Source: Dacryopinax spathularia (taxonomy: Eukaryota; Basidiomycota; Dacrymycetes; Dacrymycetales; Dacrymycetaceae). Taken from it: a DNA stretch of 64,000 bases. This document shows, one piece after another, positions 34,501 to 44,503 of the stretch (positions are counted from its first letter, which is position 1; each line of letters begins with the position of its first letter). Below the pieces are notes generated by a model. It did not search any database. It was not told the origin of the DNA and was given only the letters and a program-made list of their open reading frames with translations. Location: NCBI GenBank assembly GCA_037974965.1, contig JBBPFI010000014.1, positions 1 to 64,000 of the forward strand. The letters run 5' to 3'. The translations under genes were made by a program, and so were the position numbers.

Positions 34501-36792
34501 TTTTGCTCGGCAATGTAATCGGTGATGGAGCAGGTGCCGTCAAGTACCTGTTCGACGTATGCATCGAGGTCCGGGAAGCAGAGCCCATGGCAGACATCCT
34601 GCTGCAGAGCCCGCTCCACCTCCTCGACAATCGCCACCGCGCCAGAGCGAAAGTGGGCAATGTTGACGGGGATGCCCTTGTGGATGACATGCTCGTGTGC
34701 CTCGTCCCAGTGCGTGTCAGGCAGGGCCGGCTTGTTGTGGATGATGGCGGTGACGAGGGTGGAGACGGTGCGGAGGGCGTCGATCGGATAGTCGTTTCCC
34801 TCGGTATAGAGCGGGATGAGCTCATGGACAAGCGCCAGCTGCCTGTCAAAGACGTTGCCCGCACGAATGCTGATCTCCTCACAAAGCACATCACGGAGGA
34901 GATGGAGGAAGCGGGTGGTGATCGGACTGATGAGCTCGACCGGCTTGAGGATGCCCGAGTCCTGCAGACAGGCGAGGAGGAGGAAGCGTTCGAGTGGCGC
35001 CCATATTGCCTGGCTGGTGACCTTCCTCTCGGCGATAAGGGAGAAGAGGAAGGCATGGAGCTCGTCATCAAAGCGGTCTTTGTTGTAGACCTTGCTGATG
35101 AGGTGCTGGGCGCACTCCTCTTGCTTGGGAGAGAGGTCAAGAATGTAGGGGGGATAGAGATGGGCATGCGACCCACGTAGGCGGACAAGGGCAAGGACGA
35201 GATGGGTGATGAGCGTGCCGAGCTGTTTGGTTGAGTGGGCGCGGAGGTATGCACCATGGGGCTGCCCGAGGGTAAAGGGCCCGCTTGTGATGGCCAGGCG
35301 ACGGCGAACACTATCCCCATCGAGGCTGGGAATCGTAGTGCCGTGAATCTTGTCAATGTAGTGCTGGCAAGTCTCCTTGATTGCACGCAAGGGAGCTTCT
35401 CCCTTGCTGTTGTCAAACTGCAAGCATCCCAGCTGAGCGACTGCGGCCGTGTCGAGCTGCTCAAAGAGCGAGAGCCAGGGACGACGCAGGTTAAAGTGGC
35501 TCAGGGCGCACATCTCCACGCTGTTCCCTACAAAGTGGGTTCGCTGCGAGCGGATGAGGTTGGCGTCGGCCAGAAAAGCTGTGATGTTGGCAGAGGATGC
35601 GGTTGCACCGAGACTGATGGGTTGGACGAGGAAGGGGCGGCCCAATGCAAAGTTCTTGGCGAGGGAGAACGCCTGGAGCCAGCATCTCTGCGAGTTGGTC
35701 TCCACCCGACGAACTTGATGTGCGCTGGCTGGGTGATGTTGATTGAGGTGCTGCTTGAAGGCGGTCTTGGAAGCATAAGGGCGGCGGCAGTGATAAGGCG
35801 CATCTTCCTCGTTATGGTGGATGCATCGCCAGCCCTGATGTGGGCTGACGATACCAGGCAGCGGCTTGAAGACGAGGGGTGGGATGGTGCAGTCGCTGGA
35901 TGTGATGGCGAGCGACTGGGCAAGAGCAGTGAGGTGCTGAGGGGATGGATCACCCGCGCGGTGGTGTACACTCGTCTGGCAATGCCCGGCTAGGTGTTCG
36001 ACCGGTACACCGCAGGAGCAGCGACGGCACACAATGATGCGGAAGGGGATGGCCAGGGCGAGGTCGTAGAGGCTGAGGTCTGGATGCTCTTCGATGCTCG
36101 TCTCTATCGGGTCCACCATAGTACCCGCTTGCAGGAGAGAAGAGGGCAACAGAGAGGGGGGGAAATGGAGATCTGAGACGATGGTCAGCAGCGCATGAAG
36201 GTTAGGGTCAAAGACACCTACCCTGCTGGTCCTTACTCTCGTTCTGATCCTCCTCATCCTCACCCTCGTCATCCTCATCTGCCTCTCCCTCGTCATCCTC
36301 TCCCTCGTCATCCTCTCCCTCGTCACCCTCATCTGCCTCGTCCTCTTTGTCCTCACCCTCACCCTCATCTGCCTCCTTGCCGTCGTCCTCACCACCCTCA
36401 TCTGCCTCCTCCTCATCGTCCTCACCAGCCTCCTCTGCCTCCTCATCGTCCTTTGCCAGCACGGTGTCGGAGGACGGATCAGAAGCAGATGGACGGCGCA
36501 CGGAAGACTCCTTGTCGACATTGACGGGGTTGCAGGGGGCGTTTTCGTTATGAATGTGTTTCTTGTTCCAGTGCTTGCGAAATGCGGAAGGCGACTTGCT
36601 GCTGTAGGAGCAATGGGTTGCTGGGCAGTGGAAAGCTTGATCGGCCGAGCGCGATGTAGAAAGCTCCTGCCCATCTTGCGTCTTAAGCTGGATGTGAGCC
36701 TGGTGAGCCGCTTCTCGATGCCGGTCGAGCTGGTGTTTGTTTGGAAAGGATTGCTGACAGAGCGCACAGAGTTTGGAGGTCGACTGAGCCAT
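31569..36792 (-). CDS. C2H2 / recombinase-like / RecQ helicase fusion, telomere-linked type
   Basis: Two exons (36237-36792 and 31569-36172, 64-base intron) give 1719 residues. Order: C2H2 finger CALCQQSFPNKHQLDRHREA (through a second His), a second finger CPATHCSYSSKSPSAFRKHW, and a long Glu/Asp/Gly acidic tract to residue ~185. A Cys/His region (CRRCSCGVPVEHLAGHC) resembles the OrsD-like domain found beside fungal RecQ genes. A ~400-residue middle ends with features of a tyrosine recombinase: Arg in CRGTESLNFRI (~828), AYRHVNQALLTL (~947), SGHSARTARHTYDRQY (~983-997). The RecQ core follows: motif I LPTAAGKTFATAF (~1106), motif II IFDEIHQVL (~1193), motif III FLTATLP, motif VI QGAGRGGRR (~1376), and a RecQ-type zinc segment with RCDHCQRP. 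Subtelomeric RecQ genes are typical of fungal chromosome ends. RecQ enzymes unwind DNA 3' to 5' and act in recombination and telomere maintenance. Confidence 0.88.
36237..36450 (-). repeat. Acidic coding microsatellite in RecQ gene exon 1
   Basis: Irregular repeats of CTCATCCTC/CTCGTCATC on the plus strand encode alternating Glu, Asp and Gly (DDEGEDDEGEADEDDEGEDE). It is likely to vary in length between strains. Confidence 0.85.
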
Positions 36793-37204
36793 TGTGAGCG
36801 GGGCTGCGGTGACACAAAGGGGGGACGGGCAGCTTACCTGTAGGATATAAGGTCGGGGAAACGGCCTGGGTGTGACAGGGGAAAAGAGGGTGATACTGTG
36901 AAGGATGAGAGTGTAGAAAGAGCTGTGCCGTCATCGTCTTTGAGGGTGGTCCTTGGAAAGGAGATGGCCTATCCAAATTCAACCACTGTTGTTCTTGCAA
37001 GGATCGGCTGGATGCAGGTCGACCGGAGGCTGTAGTGTGTGAATGTCGCCTTTTTGGGTGTGATAGCGCGGTCTAGAGTTGGTGATTCCGAACAAGAGTG
37101 AGTGTCTTGCTGCCCAGAGGAGGGTGTGATAAGGAAAGGAGAGTGGTCGTATTGCACAGAAAGGTATCATCTTACCCTATGTCAGCAATGGATAATGAAG
37201 GTGG
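36793..37204. other. 5' flank of the RecQ gene
   Basis: About 410 bases with no supported gene. It precedes GACGGAG cluster 5 and must hold the core promoter of the RecQ-type gene. No clear TATA box is seen. Confidence 0.5.
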
Positions 37205-37565
37205 ACCCTGCAAGTGTCACCAGCACAATGGAGACGGAGCCCCACTTCTCTGTGACGGAGATGCAGAGGGACCCTACTGACACCGCTCACTGAGACGGAG
37301 CAGTCTTAGTGCCTATGATGGGACCAACTGCTCTCACTGAGACGGAGCTGCTCCTCCCCTGTGACGGAGTAGGCTCAATTAGAGTGGGACCCTGACACCG
37401 CTCACTGCGACGGAGCAGTCTATGACGGGACCGACTGCTCTCACTGAGACGGAGCTGCTGACCCTATGCCAGAGCTGGGTCACTGCAATGGAGCAGTCCG
37501 GGCATATTGTACTCTCGGTGACGGACCTCTCCTGCTTGTAGGCACTATGACGGATCATCTTCATT
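37205..37565. promoter_or_regulatory. GACGGAG repeat cluster 5
   Basis: Degenerate units such as GCTCACTGAGACGGAGCAGT, CTCTCACTGAGACGGAGCTG and CCCCTGTGACGGAGTAGGCT, with GGGACCCTGACACCGCTCAC repeated. It lies between the RecQ gene start (36792) and the stop of the next gene (37630). Confidence 0.85.
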
Positions 37566-37629
37566 ATTAGCCCTAACGCTGAGGGACCTTTCTAATATAC
37601 AGGAGTGCCTATGCATGGATGGCAAGCGC

Positions 37630-38432
37630 CTACGAATGGAGGGGATGGACCGACAGGAGATTGGCCAACATCGCTCTCTGATGCTGGTCAAGGCCCCGCT
37701 CCTCGATTGCCTCAAACAGGCCGAGAGGAGAGAATGTCACCTCTTCTGTGGTCCCCAAGCCAGCCTCGCGAATCTTCTTGCCCCCTTGCTTATCGCAAAG
37801 AAACTCGAGCTCCCGACGGCCTAGATGCTTCCACTTGGGATGCTGCTTGAATCGCTTGTCGGCAAGGATGGTGCTGATTGGGTGGGAGACGACGAATTCG
37901 CTCCAGAGGAGGTTGTTGCAATCGAGTAGCTTGAGTAGCTCTTTGCGACCGACCATGATAATCTCCCTCCACTGGAGCTTTGTGCAGAGGTTGTTGTGCT
38001 GCTGGAACAGTAAGAACACAGACCAAGCGGAAGAAGTATGTGGGACGCACGAGTGTACTGGCCTGCAAATGTTTAACATTCTGCCAGAGCAGCTCGTTCT
38101 CCTGTTGAAACAGCCTGTTCTGCTGTTTCAAAGCATCCACTTGTTCCTGAAGCGCCTCAACCTCGTTCTGCACATCGTCTCCCCGCTCCCACTGGGTCTT
38201 GCCCTCTTGCTCGAGATCGCGGATCCGTATAACCATGTTGCGGAGATCGGCCTGGAGAGCTGCAATGTCCAGATGCGCGCATTGACATTTGTCCTGAGCG
38301 TCTATACAAAGAACGGAGTAAGTCTGATGTATGCGCATGGTTGGGGGACTAACCGGAGGAAGGATGCTCTCCCAGGCTCTTGCTTTCCTCACCAACACCT
38401 TCGTCGGGGCTCTCAGCTTTTTGCGTAGCCAT
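37630..38432 (-). CDS. Coiled-coil protein, paralogue of next gene
   Basis: Start ATG at 38432 (MATQKAESPDEGV); a longer start at 38492 is possible. Three exons; the second opens DAQDKCQCAHLDIAALQADL. A long coiled coil follows (EALQEQVDALKQQNRLFQQE). A C-terminal helical domain comes next: LQWREIIMVGRKELLKLLDC, then SHPISTILADKRFKQHPKWK and HLGRRELEFLCDKQGGKK. This domain aligns along its length with the C-terminus of the gene at 38907-40090, and an intron precedes it at the same place in both, so the two are tandem duplicates. Family and role are unknown. GACGGAG cluster 6 lies upstream. Confidence 0.75.
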
Positions 38433-38574
38433 CTTTGGGGAGCTGTGGAAGAAGGAGGGGGAGGGAAGAGTGCTTGTTGACGGCGGGGACATGGTGGGGT
38501 CGGGGAGATGAGATGCGAAGGAGAGGATGTGCTTGTGTGACGTTGTAAGGTAGCTGATTTGCATCCGGACTGAG

Positions 38575-38830
38575 ATCCGTCATGCTTGGTGTACTCCGTC
38601 GTGCGGGAGTGGACCCTCATTGAATCAGCTCCGTCATGCTGGGTGTACTCCGTCACGCGGCAGTGGACCCTCATTGAATCAGCTCCGTCATGCTGGGTGT
38701 ACTCCGTCATGCGGGAGTGAACCCTGACTGAATCAGCTCCGTCACGCGGGTGGACTCCCTCATTGAATCAGCTCCGTCATGCGGGTGTACTCCATTACAC
38801 TGAGTGCAGTCCGACATGTTGAGTGCACTC
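38575..38830. promoter_or_regulatory. GACGGAG-type repeat cluster 6
   Basis: About six diverged units of about 55-60 bases: GAATCAGCTCCGTCATGCTG, GGTGTACTCCGTCATGCGGG, GTGGACCCTCATTGAATCAG. CTCCGTC is kept, but the partner arm has changed to GCGGGAG or GCGGCAG, so this looks like a divergent version of the same element. Confidence 0.8.
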
Positions 38831-38906
38831 TGTTATTGGCAGGACACAGATATATCATTGGCGGTATCACATGCAACAGGTAACGTGGACAGCGTAAAGA
38901 CAACAA

Positions 38907-40090
38907 CTAGTTGGAGAAGAGGTCGACAAGGGAGCCCAGCAAGGTGGCCTGCTCACCCTCAGTCTCACGAGCAGCTATGACCAGCACATGGTTGCTAAAC
39001 TCGTGGGCAGCAACGTTACCCATCCTGTAGGTCTCGTCGCCACCATGCATGCCATAGAGGAACTCAAGCTCACGACGACGGAGATGCCTCCAGGCCTGGT
39101 GCGTCCTGAAGCGCTGATCCGCAAGCACCGTCTCAAGAGGGTACTGGGACTGAAAGTCGCTCCAGGACATAAAGGGGGAGGCACCAAGGAGAAGGATGAG
39201 CAGCTTGCGAGCACGACCGATGATTTCACGTCGCTGGATCTTGGCGAGCTCATCACGGTGCTGCACAAAAAGCTCAGCATTGTGACATGCATAGGTGCAA
39301 GATCAACGCACCAGCGCCATGATCCCAACGGCATAGAGCTGGTCCTGGTGCTGTGCCCACAGCGCCTGGTACTCTTTAACCTGCTCATTGCTCTTCGCCA
39401 AGGCCATTGTGAACTCCGCCATGACCTTCTTGTTCTCGGCCATGATCCGCGTGTTCTCTTCCAAGACGCTCAAGACGTAGGCCGGGTCACTGAGCTGGGC
39501 CGGAACAGGTGCAGTGATCTCATCCGTTCCCTTGGGCTTCCCCTTGGCCTTGGTGGCCTTGGTTGTTGGCGCTGCATAGTCCATTAGCAGCGAAAGGGCT
39601 GCAGGTAGATGGGAGTGCACTCACCTGGCGATGTTTTATCGAGGAGGAGCAGCTCAGCCCCGTGACGAGCCGCAGTTTCTTCAGCGAGCTTTCTGTGCAT
39701 TGCATGCATTGCATCGCGGAGAGGTGACGAGGCAGGCTTCTGCTCGTTGCCGAGGCCAAAGGTGAGGGTGAATTGCGCACCATGAGGCAGGGGTTTGTTG
39801 AGGTCGGTGTTGTCACCTGATCCCACACATGGTCAGTGGGCTGGAAAGCGAAGAGAACGAGGAGACCAACCTAAGCCGGCCTGCACATTGTTGTCAAGTT
39901 TGGGCCGGAGGGCTGGGTCGGGGATGACATCGTCGAGTATGGCTTGCATTTCTTTGCAAGCATGCAGGATCAAGACATCGAGCTCCTTGTGGCCATGGGA
40001 ATCGGGAGGGTTGGGGAAATCCAGGTGAACCTTCGTCCTCAGACTAGGCTCTGTGAATTGGACGTCCGCGTAAACCCTGCGATGAGACAT
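38907..40090 (-). CDS. Coiled-coil protein, paralogue of previous gene
   Basis: Start ATG at 40090 (MSHRRVYADVQFTEPSLRTK). At least four exons. The N-terminal part includes DFPNPPDSHGHKELDVLILH and GAQFTLTFGLGNEQKPASSP. A Lys/Pro-rich linker (TKATKAKGKPKGTDEITAPV) follows, then a coiled coil (SVLEENTRIMAENKKVMAEF). After an intron of about 51 bases comes the shared C-terminal domain: IQRREIIGRARKLLILLLGA, YPLETVLADQRFRTHQAWRH, LRRRELEFLYGMHGGDETYR. The motif W-x-H-L-x-R-R-E-L-E-F-L is the best signature of this pair. It is the innermost gene of the cassette; GACGGAG cluster 7 lies upstream of it. Function unknown. Confidence 0.75.
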
Positions 40091-40261
40091 GGTGCAGTCA
40101 AGGCTTGGTGGGTGGGGGTTGTTGGCGGGATTGGTCGAGGTGGACGTTGGATGATAAGAGGATTGATAATGCTGGCTGCGCCGGCAGGGATCAATTGAAC
40201 CATTTGCTCCCGTATGCAACGTGGGAGCCGTGCCTGCAAGGCGAGGCCACCACGAGGGAGG

Positions 40262-40420
40262 GTCAGCTCCGTCACGGAGGAGAACTGCTGGTCCCCTGGG
40301 AAAACAGCTCCGTCACAGTGAAAAGGACCGCACTTCCCCTAAGAGACCCTAAGTCCATGTGCCTCCGTCTCCCAGGGGGCAGCTCCGTCATGCGGGGAAA
40401 GGGACTCGGAGACGGAGGAG
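40262..40420. promoter_or_regulatory. GACGGAG-type repeat cluster 7
   Basis: CTCCGTC occurs three times (AGCTCCGTCACGGAGGAG, AGCTCCGTCACAGTGAAAAG, CAGCTCCGTCATGCGG), with GCCTCCGTCTCCCAGGGGGC and GAGACGGAGGAGGACCC. It lies upstream of the gene starting at 40090. It is the last cluster before the chromosome core and a reasonable right limit for the cassette. Confidence 0.8.
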
Positions 40421-41478
40421 GACCCTTCCCCTTGAAGACCCTGGTCGCGCGTCCAGTCCTAGTCTCAGCCAGCAACCACTGCCTCGTACAACAGCAACTC
40501 CGCCTATTCTCAAGCATCCGACCTTCAAATTGGACTGGGCTAAGGGGAGAAGGGAGGGAAAGGGAGAAGTGATGGTTTGGTGAGGTTGAGAGGGGGTTGG
40601 AAGGGGTTAAGGTGCGTGGATTGCACACACCTTTCTGTTTCTCCGGGCTGACTACATCTTAGGGTCCTGTGCCTGGACGTCCGACGCTGCAACACTCTTT
40701 TCTCAACAACCTGCTTATCGATTCTTGCAGGGAAAGCTGGAGCTGGCGGGGCGGTACAGAAGGCTTGGGATGAGGGAAATTAAAGGGATGTCAGAGGGCT
40801 AAAAAGGGTTGGATTGAGGCTCATCTTTGCTGGGACGGCTCGAGGGCACGGCAGGCACGGCAGGCACGGCTAGGGTCCGGCTGTCCTAGGCGCGGCGGCC
40901 GTGCCTGTCCGACCTGTCGACGCGCATCGTTCCATTCTCAACAATGGGATTAATACTTGTTGCTGCGGCCTAATAGGAAAGGTAGTCAAGACTGTAAGCT
41001 TTCCTTTGCTCCTTTTCCTTTTCCGGTAGCAGGGGAATTGGCAGAGGACCGAGCAAACGGAGGCAATCAGGGACTAATGCCCATTGGTCCCTGGTGCGGC
41101 GGTTAGGTGCAGCGTGGCCGCCCAGCCACAAAGTGTAGGGAAGCTGGTGCCCGCCTGCCTAGAGTAGTTGCTTGAAGAGTTGTAGTACTGCAATTGGAAC
41201 GCAGGGCAAGAGCCAAAGGGCATTGTAGATCAAAACTCGATGCGGAAGGGCATTCTAGACGATATCCCCGCTGGTGTTGTGCGTACGCCAGAGGACCTCC
41301 CATGACTGTCTCCCTCAGACTGCACGCAGAATAGCTCGGTGGGTATTCGTAGGGCGGCTCCGATTTACACAATCAGCCTATCTGGGCTTCCGGGTCCGGC
41401 TTTACTGATGGAGTGCAGTGCCACAGTCAGTGCGTCAGCCTGCAACATGCTGCAGGCAAGGCCAGTGTTGGGTGGACA
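40421..41478. other. Intergenic transition zone
   Basis: About 1 kb with no supported gene. A short minisatellite (CGGCAGGCACGGCAGGCACGG) lies near 40850-40875. This is where cassette sequence gives way to ordinary chromosome and, at 41487, to a hAT insertion. I see no terminal repeat marking the boundary. Confidence 0.5.
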
Positions 41479-41486
41479 GTGATGTT

Positions 41487-44331
41487 TAGGGATGCAGCGG
41501 TTCGGTTCTGGTTCGGTCCAGTTCAGAACCATTGAGGTAATTTCCTAGGACGTGGCTCTGGTCCAGTCCCAGTCCGGTTCGGTTCTGAACTGGTTCAGTT
41601 CAGGTTCAGAACTGGTTCTATTGTGCTCACACAGTGATATCTACAAGTCGCAGAGAATGATATCTAAATCTGGCAGCAACTCCTCTTGCCATGTCTCTGC
41701 TGCCATTTCCTGTACTTGTGCTGCCTGCTGGGCAGCACGCTCTTCCATTGTCAAACCGGCTCCGCGCTCCTTTCAGTAACCTGCTTTCAAAAACTGCAGT
41801 GCTTCAAATCGGGTAGGTGATAGTCGGTTGCGGTTTCTTGTATCTGTATTGGAGGCACTGCTCCAAACCCGCTCAACAGTGGTTGCTGATCCTTGAATCG
41901 CCATGTAATCCATGGCCATCCAAGCAGGGCCTGGGTATTCTGCACTGTGGGCATGCCAGTAGCTTAGCACGTCAGGTCCGCCAGCCTTTGGGTGCCGGGT
42001 AGGTACCTCTCGCAAGTAGCACACATATTCAGGTGGGGATGTGGTCGAATTGGAGAGGCCCCATGGCTCATCGTCTTCATCTGTGGGTGTGGAATGTGCT
42101 TCAGTCCGTGCTATCTGATAGCCTCGCTTGAAGGTTGAAATGAACTCATTTTGAGCTTGCTGTGCCAGCGTATAATGAGGATCGGTTGGTGATCTGTTAG
42201 TCCACCACTTTTCAAGATACTTCATCTTAACATAGGGTGTTAAGATCATGGCGATAGCGTATGCATCCGATTTCTCCATCTTGAGGTAGTACTCGCCCAT
42301 TTTCTTGATGCCTGCTTCGAGGACATTTTGCATTTCTGAATCTGTCGCATACTTGTTCTTCTGGAGTTTCTCCCAGGCGGACATTAGAGATTCCAGCGCG
42401 GGTATGGCCATATAGAGCGTCGGGTGGCTATCAGCTGAAAGCCTTTGCTGACCCTTATGTGCACATTCAAGGATATCGGCAATGCTCTGGATCTGGTTCC
42501 AGCCAGCTGGTGTAATACGATAGCGGGCTAACTTGTCTTCATGCTCTGGGTCAAGAAGCACAGCAGAGAGGGACGTTTGGAGCTCAAGCGCCCTTGTGAG
42601 CATTGCATATGTGCTTGACCATTGGGTCCACACATCAAGTATGAGCTCAAGCACATCAATGAGCTCTCCAGCTGCATTGGTTTGAAGCTTCCAACGCAAG
42701 CCTTGAGCAGTTCACAAAGCCTCACGTCGTGATGATGAGGACCAAAGCTATACAGTATTAGACATGCTTATCAACTGGTATTGAGATGGACGTACTGCAA
42801 CAATCAGGCCACGAAGTGCCAGAACTGGATCACGGAGGTCTTCGGTGCTTAGTTGTGCCTCTGCAGCAGTGACCTCATTATCATATGCTGGCTTTCGCAC
42901 AAGACGTTTGAGGATATCGACCACTGCCAGATTATAGATATGAGCCATGCAGCAGATATGATTGGATTTGTGATCAAAATGAGGTGCCTGGACCCCACTT
43001 GCCAGGATAAGCCGCTCCAAAGCAGCCACCATGGTGTCGTTATTTGATGCATTGTCTGTCGTGATCCAGCCGATTTTGTTTGTGATGCCCATTTCTTCAA
43101 AGAAACTGAAGACGACAGTGGCAAGGTTTTCACCAGTATGGGAGCTGCGGATGATGCGAAACCCGATCAGATCCTCCGCAAGGATCCACTTGCCCTCAGA
43201 TACAACGATATAGTGCGCTTTTGCACTGATGTATGAGCGCATGGAAGACTCGCTCCATGTATCAACTGTGATGCTTTTGCGACCCTTGGTAGAATGAAGG
43301 CGAGCTCTGATTCGGGCTTTCTCATTTGCCATCTCGGTAATGGCATGTTCTGAGAGTCCCATCCGGCCTGGTAGATCGCGCATAGCTGCTTCTGGACATA
43401 GGAGGCTCACAAGTGCCTTGAATTTGGGGCGGTCTACCGTCATGAAGGGAAGATCGAGTGCAGCAATCAGCTGAAGACACCGCTGGCGGAGGAGTGCTGG
43501 GCTGTACCGCTCAATGGGTTGGAGATGAGGATCGAGACTGGTTTGCACATCGGTTGACTGTGAGGAATTGTCGTCCAGACCGGCATCTTTCAGGTAGCTC
43601 TTCCATATGCTCTTATGGAAACGGAGCAAATGTTTATGCATAGTCGATGTGCTGCTATTCTGCCCAATCCGGCCTCGGTCTTCTGGCAGCTCTATACCCT
43701 TCTGACGTGCAGCCCTGATCTCTTGTGAGCAAGAAGTCACGGATCAGAGTGCATATGGCATACTGGCAAGTCTTACACCAACGAATCTTCTCTTTCCCTT
43801 CTGGCTTTGTGTAGTACTCATGGATTGGAGTGCTCTTCCGGTCCACGCGGTTCCGCTTCACAGGCAAGATTTGCACATCGGTATCATCACTGAGCTCAAT
43901 CGTTTCCATGGTCCGCTTGCTTGTCTCTCGAATACTGGTTGCTTGACTTGGCTCAGAGCGGATCAAATCAAGATCATCGTCATCAAGTTCTTCAGGTGGG
44001 ACAGGGCTTAAGGAAGGCGAGGCTGGTGGGGAGGTAAAAGCTGACCCGAAGCTGCTCATGGTAGGTATGTAGCAAGGAAAAGCTGTCCCTTTTGCCGCAT
44101 GGAGTTGCCTGTTATGGAACGGATTCTTAGCGGAAGGGAGGCTAACAGGTGCAGTCAACGTCATCAAAGTCTATTTCAGAACCGATCTGGAACCGGTTCT
44201 GAACCGGTTCTGCACGGTTCTGTCATCCAGTTAACAACCGGTCCTGGTTCGGTCCTGGTTCAGCTCTGGAACTGGACCAGAACGGAGAACCGTCGGCTCT
44301 CATGGTTCAGTTCGAACCACCTGCATCCCTA
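41487..44331 (-). mobile_element. hAT-family DNA transposon, 2845 bp
   Basis: Terminal inverted repeats begin TAGGGATGCAG and end CTGCATCCCTA. The flanking 8 bases GTGATGTT are directly repeated (41479-41486 and 44332-44339), the exact target-site length of hAT elements. Both ends carry subterminal runs of GGTTCTGAACCGGTTC-like palindromes (41515-41630 and 44175-44290), probably transposase binding sites. Intact ends and a perfect target duplication indicate a fairly recent insertion. Confidence 0.95.
41773..44059 (-). pseudogene. hAT transposase, nearly intact
   Basis: Start ATG at 44059 (MSSFGSAFTSPPASPSL). A BED-type finger spans an intron (RWCKTC, then STSTMHKHLLRFH). The catalytic core includes KSITVDTWSESSMRSYISAK (DDE region), IGWITTDNASNNDTMVAALE and HICCMAHIYNLAVVDILKRL. 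The C-terminal dimerisation domain is typical: DVLSYWHAHSAEYPGPAWMA, DYMAIQGSATTVERVWSSAS, RNRLSPTRFEALQFLKAGY. Between the core and the C-terminal part one in-frame TGA (plus-strand 42712-42714) interrupts the segment that should read like RREAL-x-TAQGLRWKLQTN. Unless it is spliced around, the protein is cut there. The remaining frame is open. Confidence 0.85.
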
Positions 44332-44503
44332 GTGATGTTCCAGGCGGAAGAGTCTTATTGCACAATTGGTGGAGCTAGTAGAACAGACCGACTATCATCT
44401 GGTTGGGGGCTAACATAATGCCGAACAGCAACAGCACGGCAAAGGAACAGTTGAAAGAGAGCTCGCAGGAGAACAGGACGTTGCAAACCATGGAACCCTT
44501 TTC

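Noticed and set aside
33843-35464. Long frames on both strands (445 and 348 codons) inside the RecQ gene
   Set aside because: They are shadows of the RecQ-type coding exon; only the 1719-aa frame carries helicase motifs.
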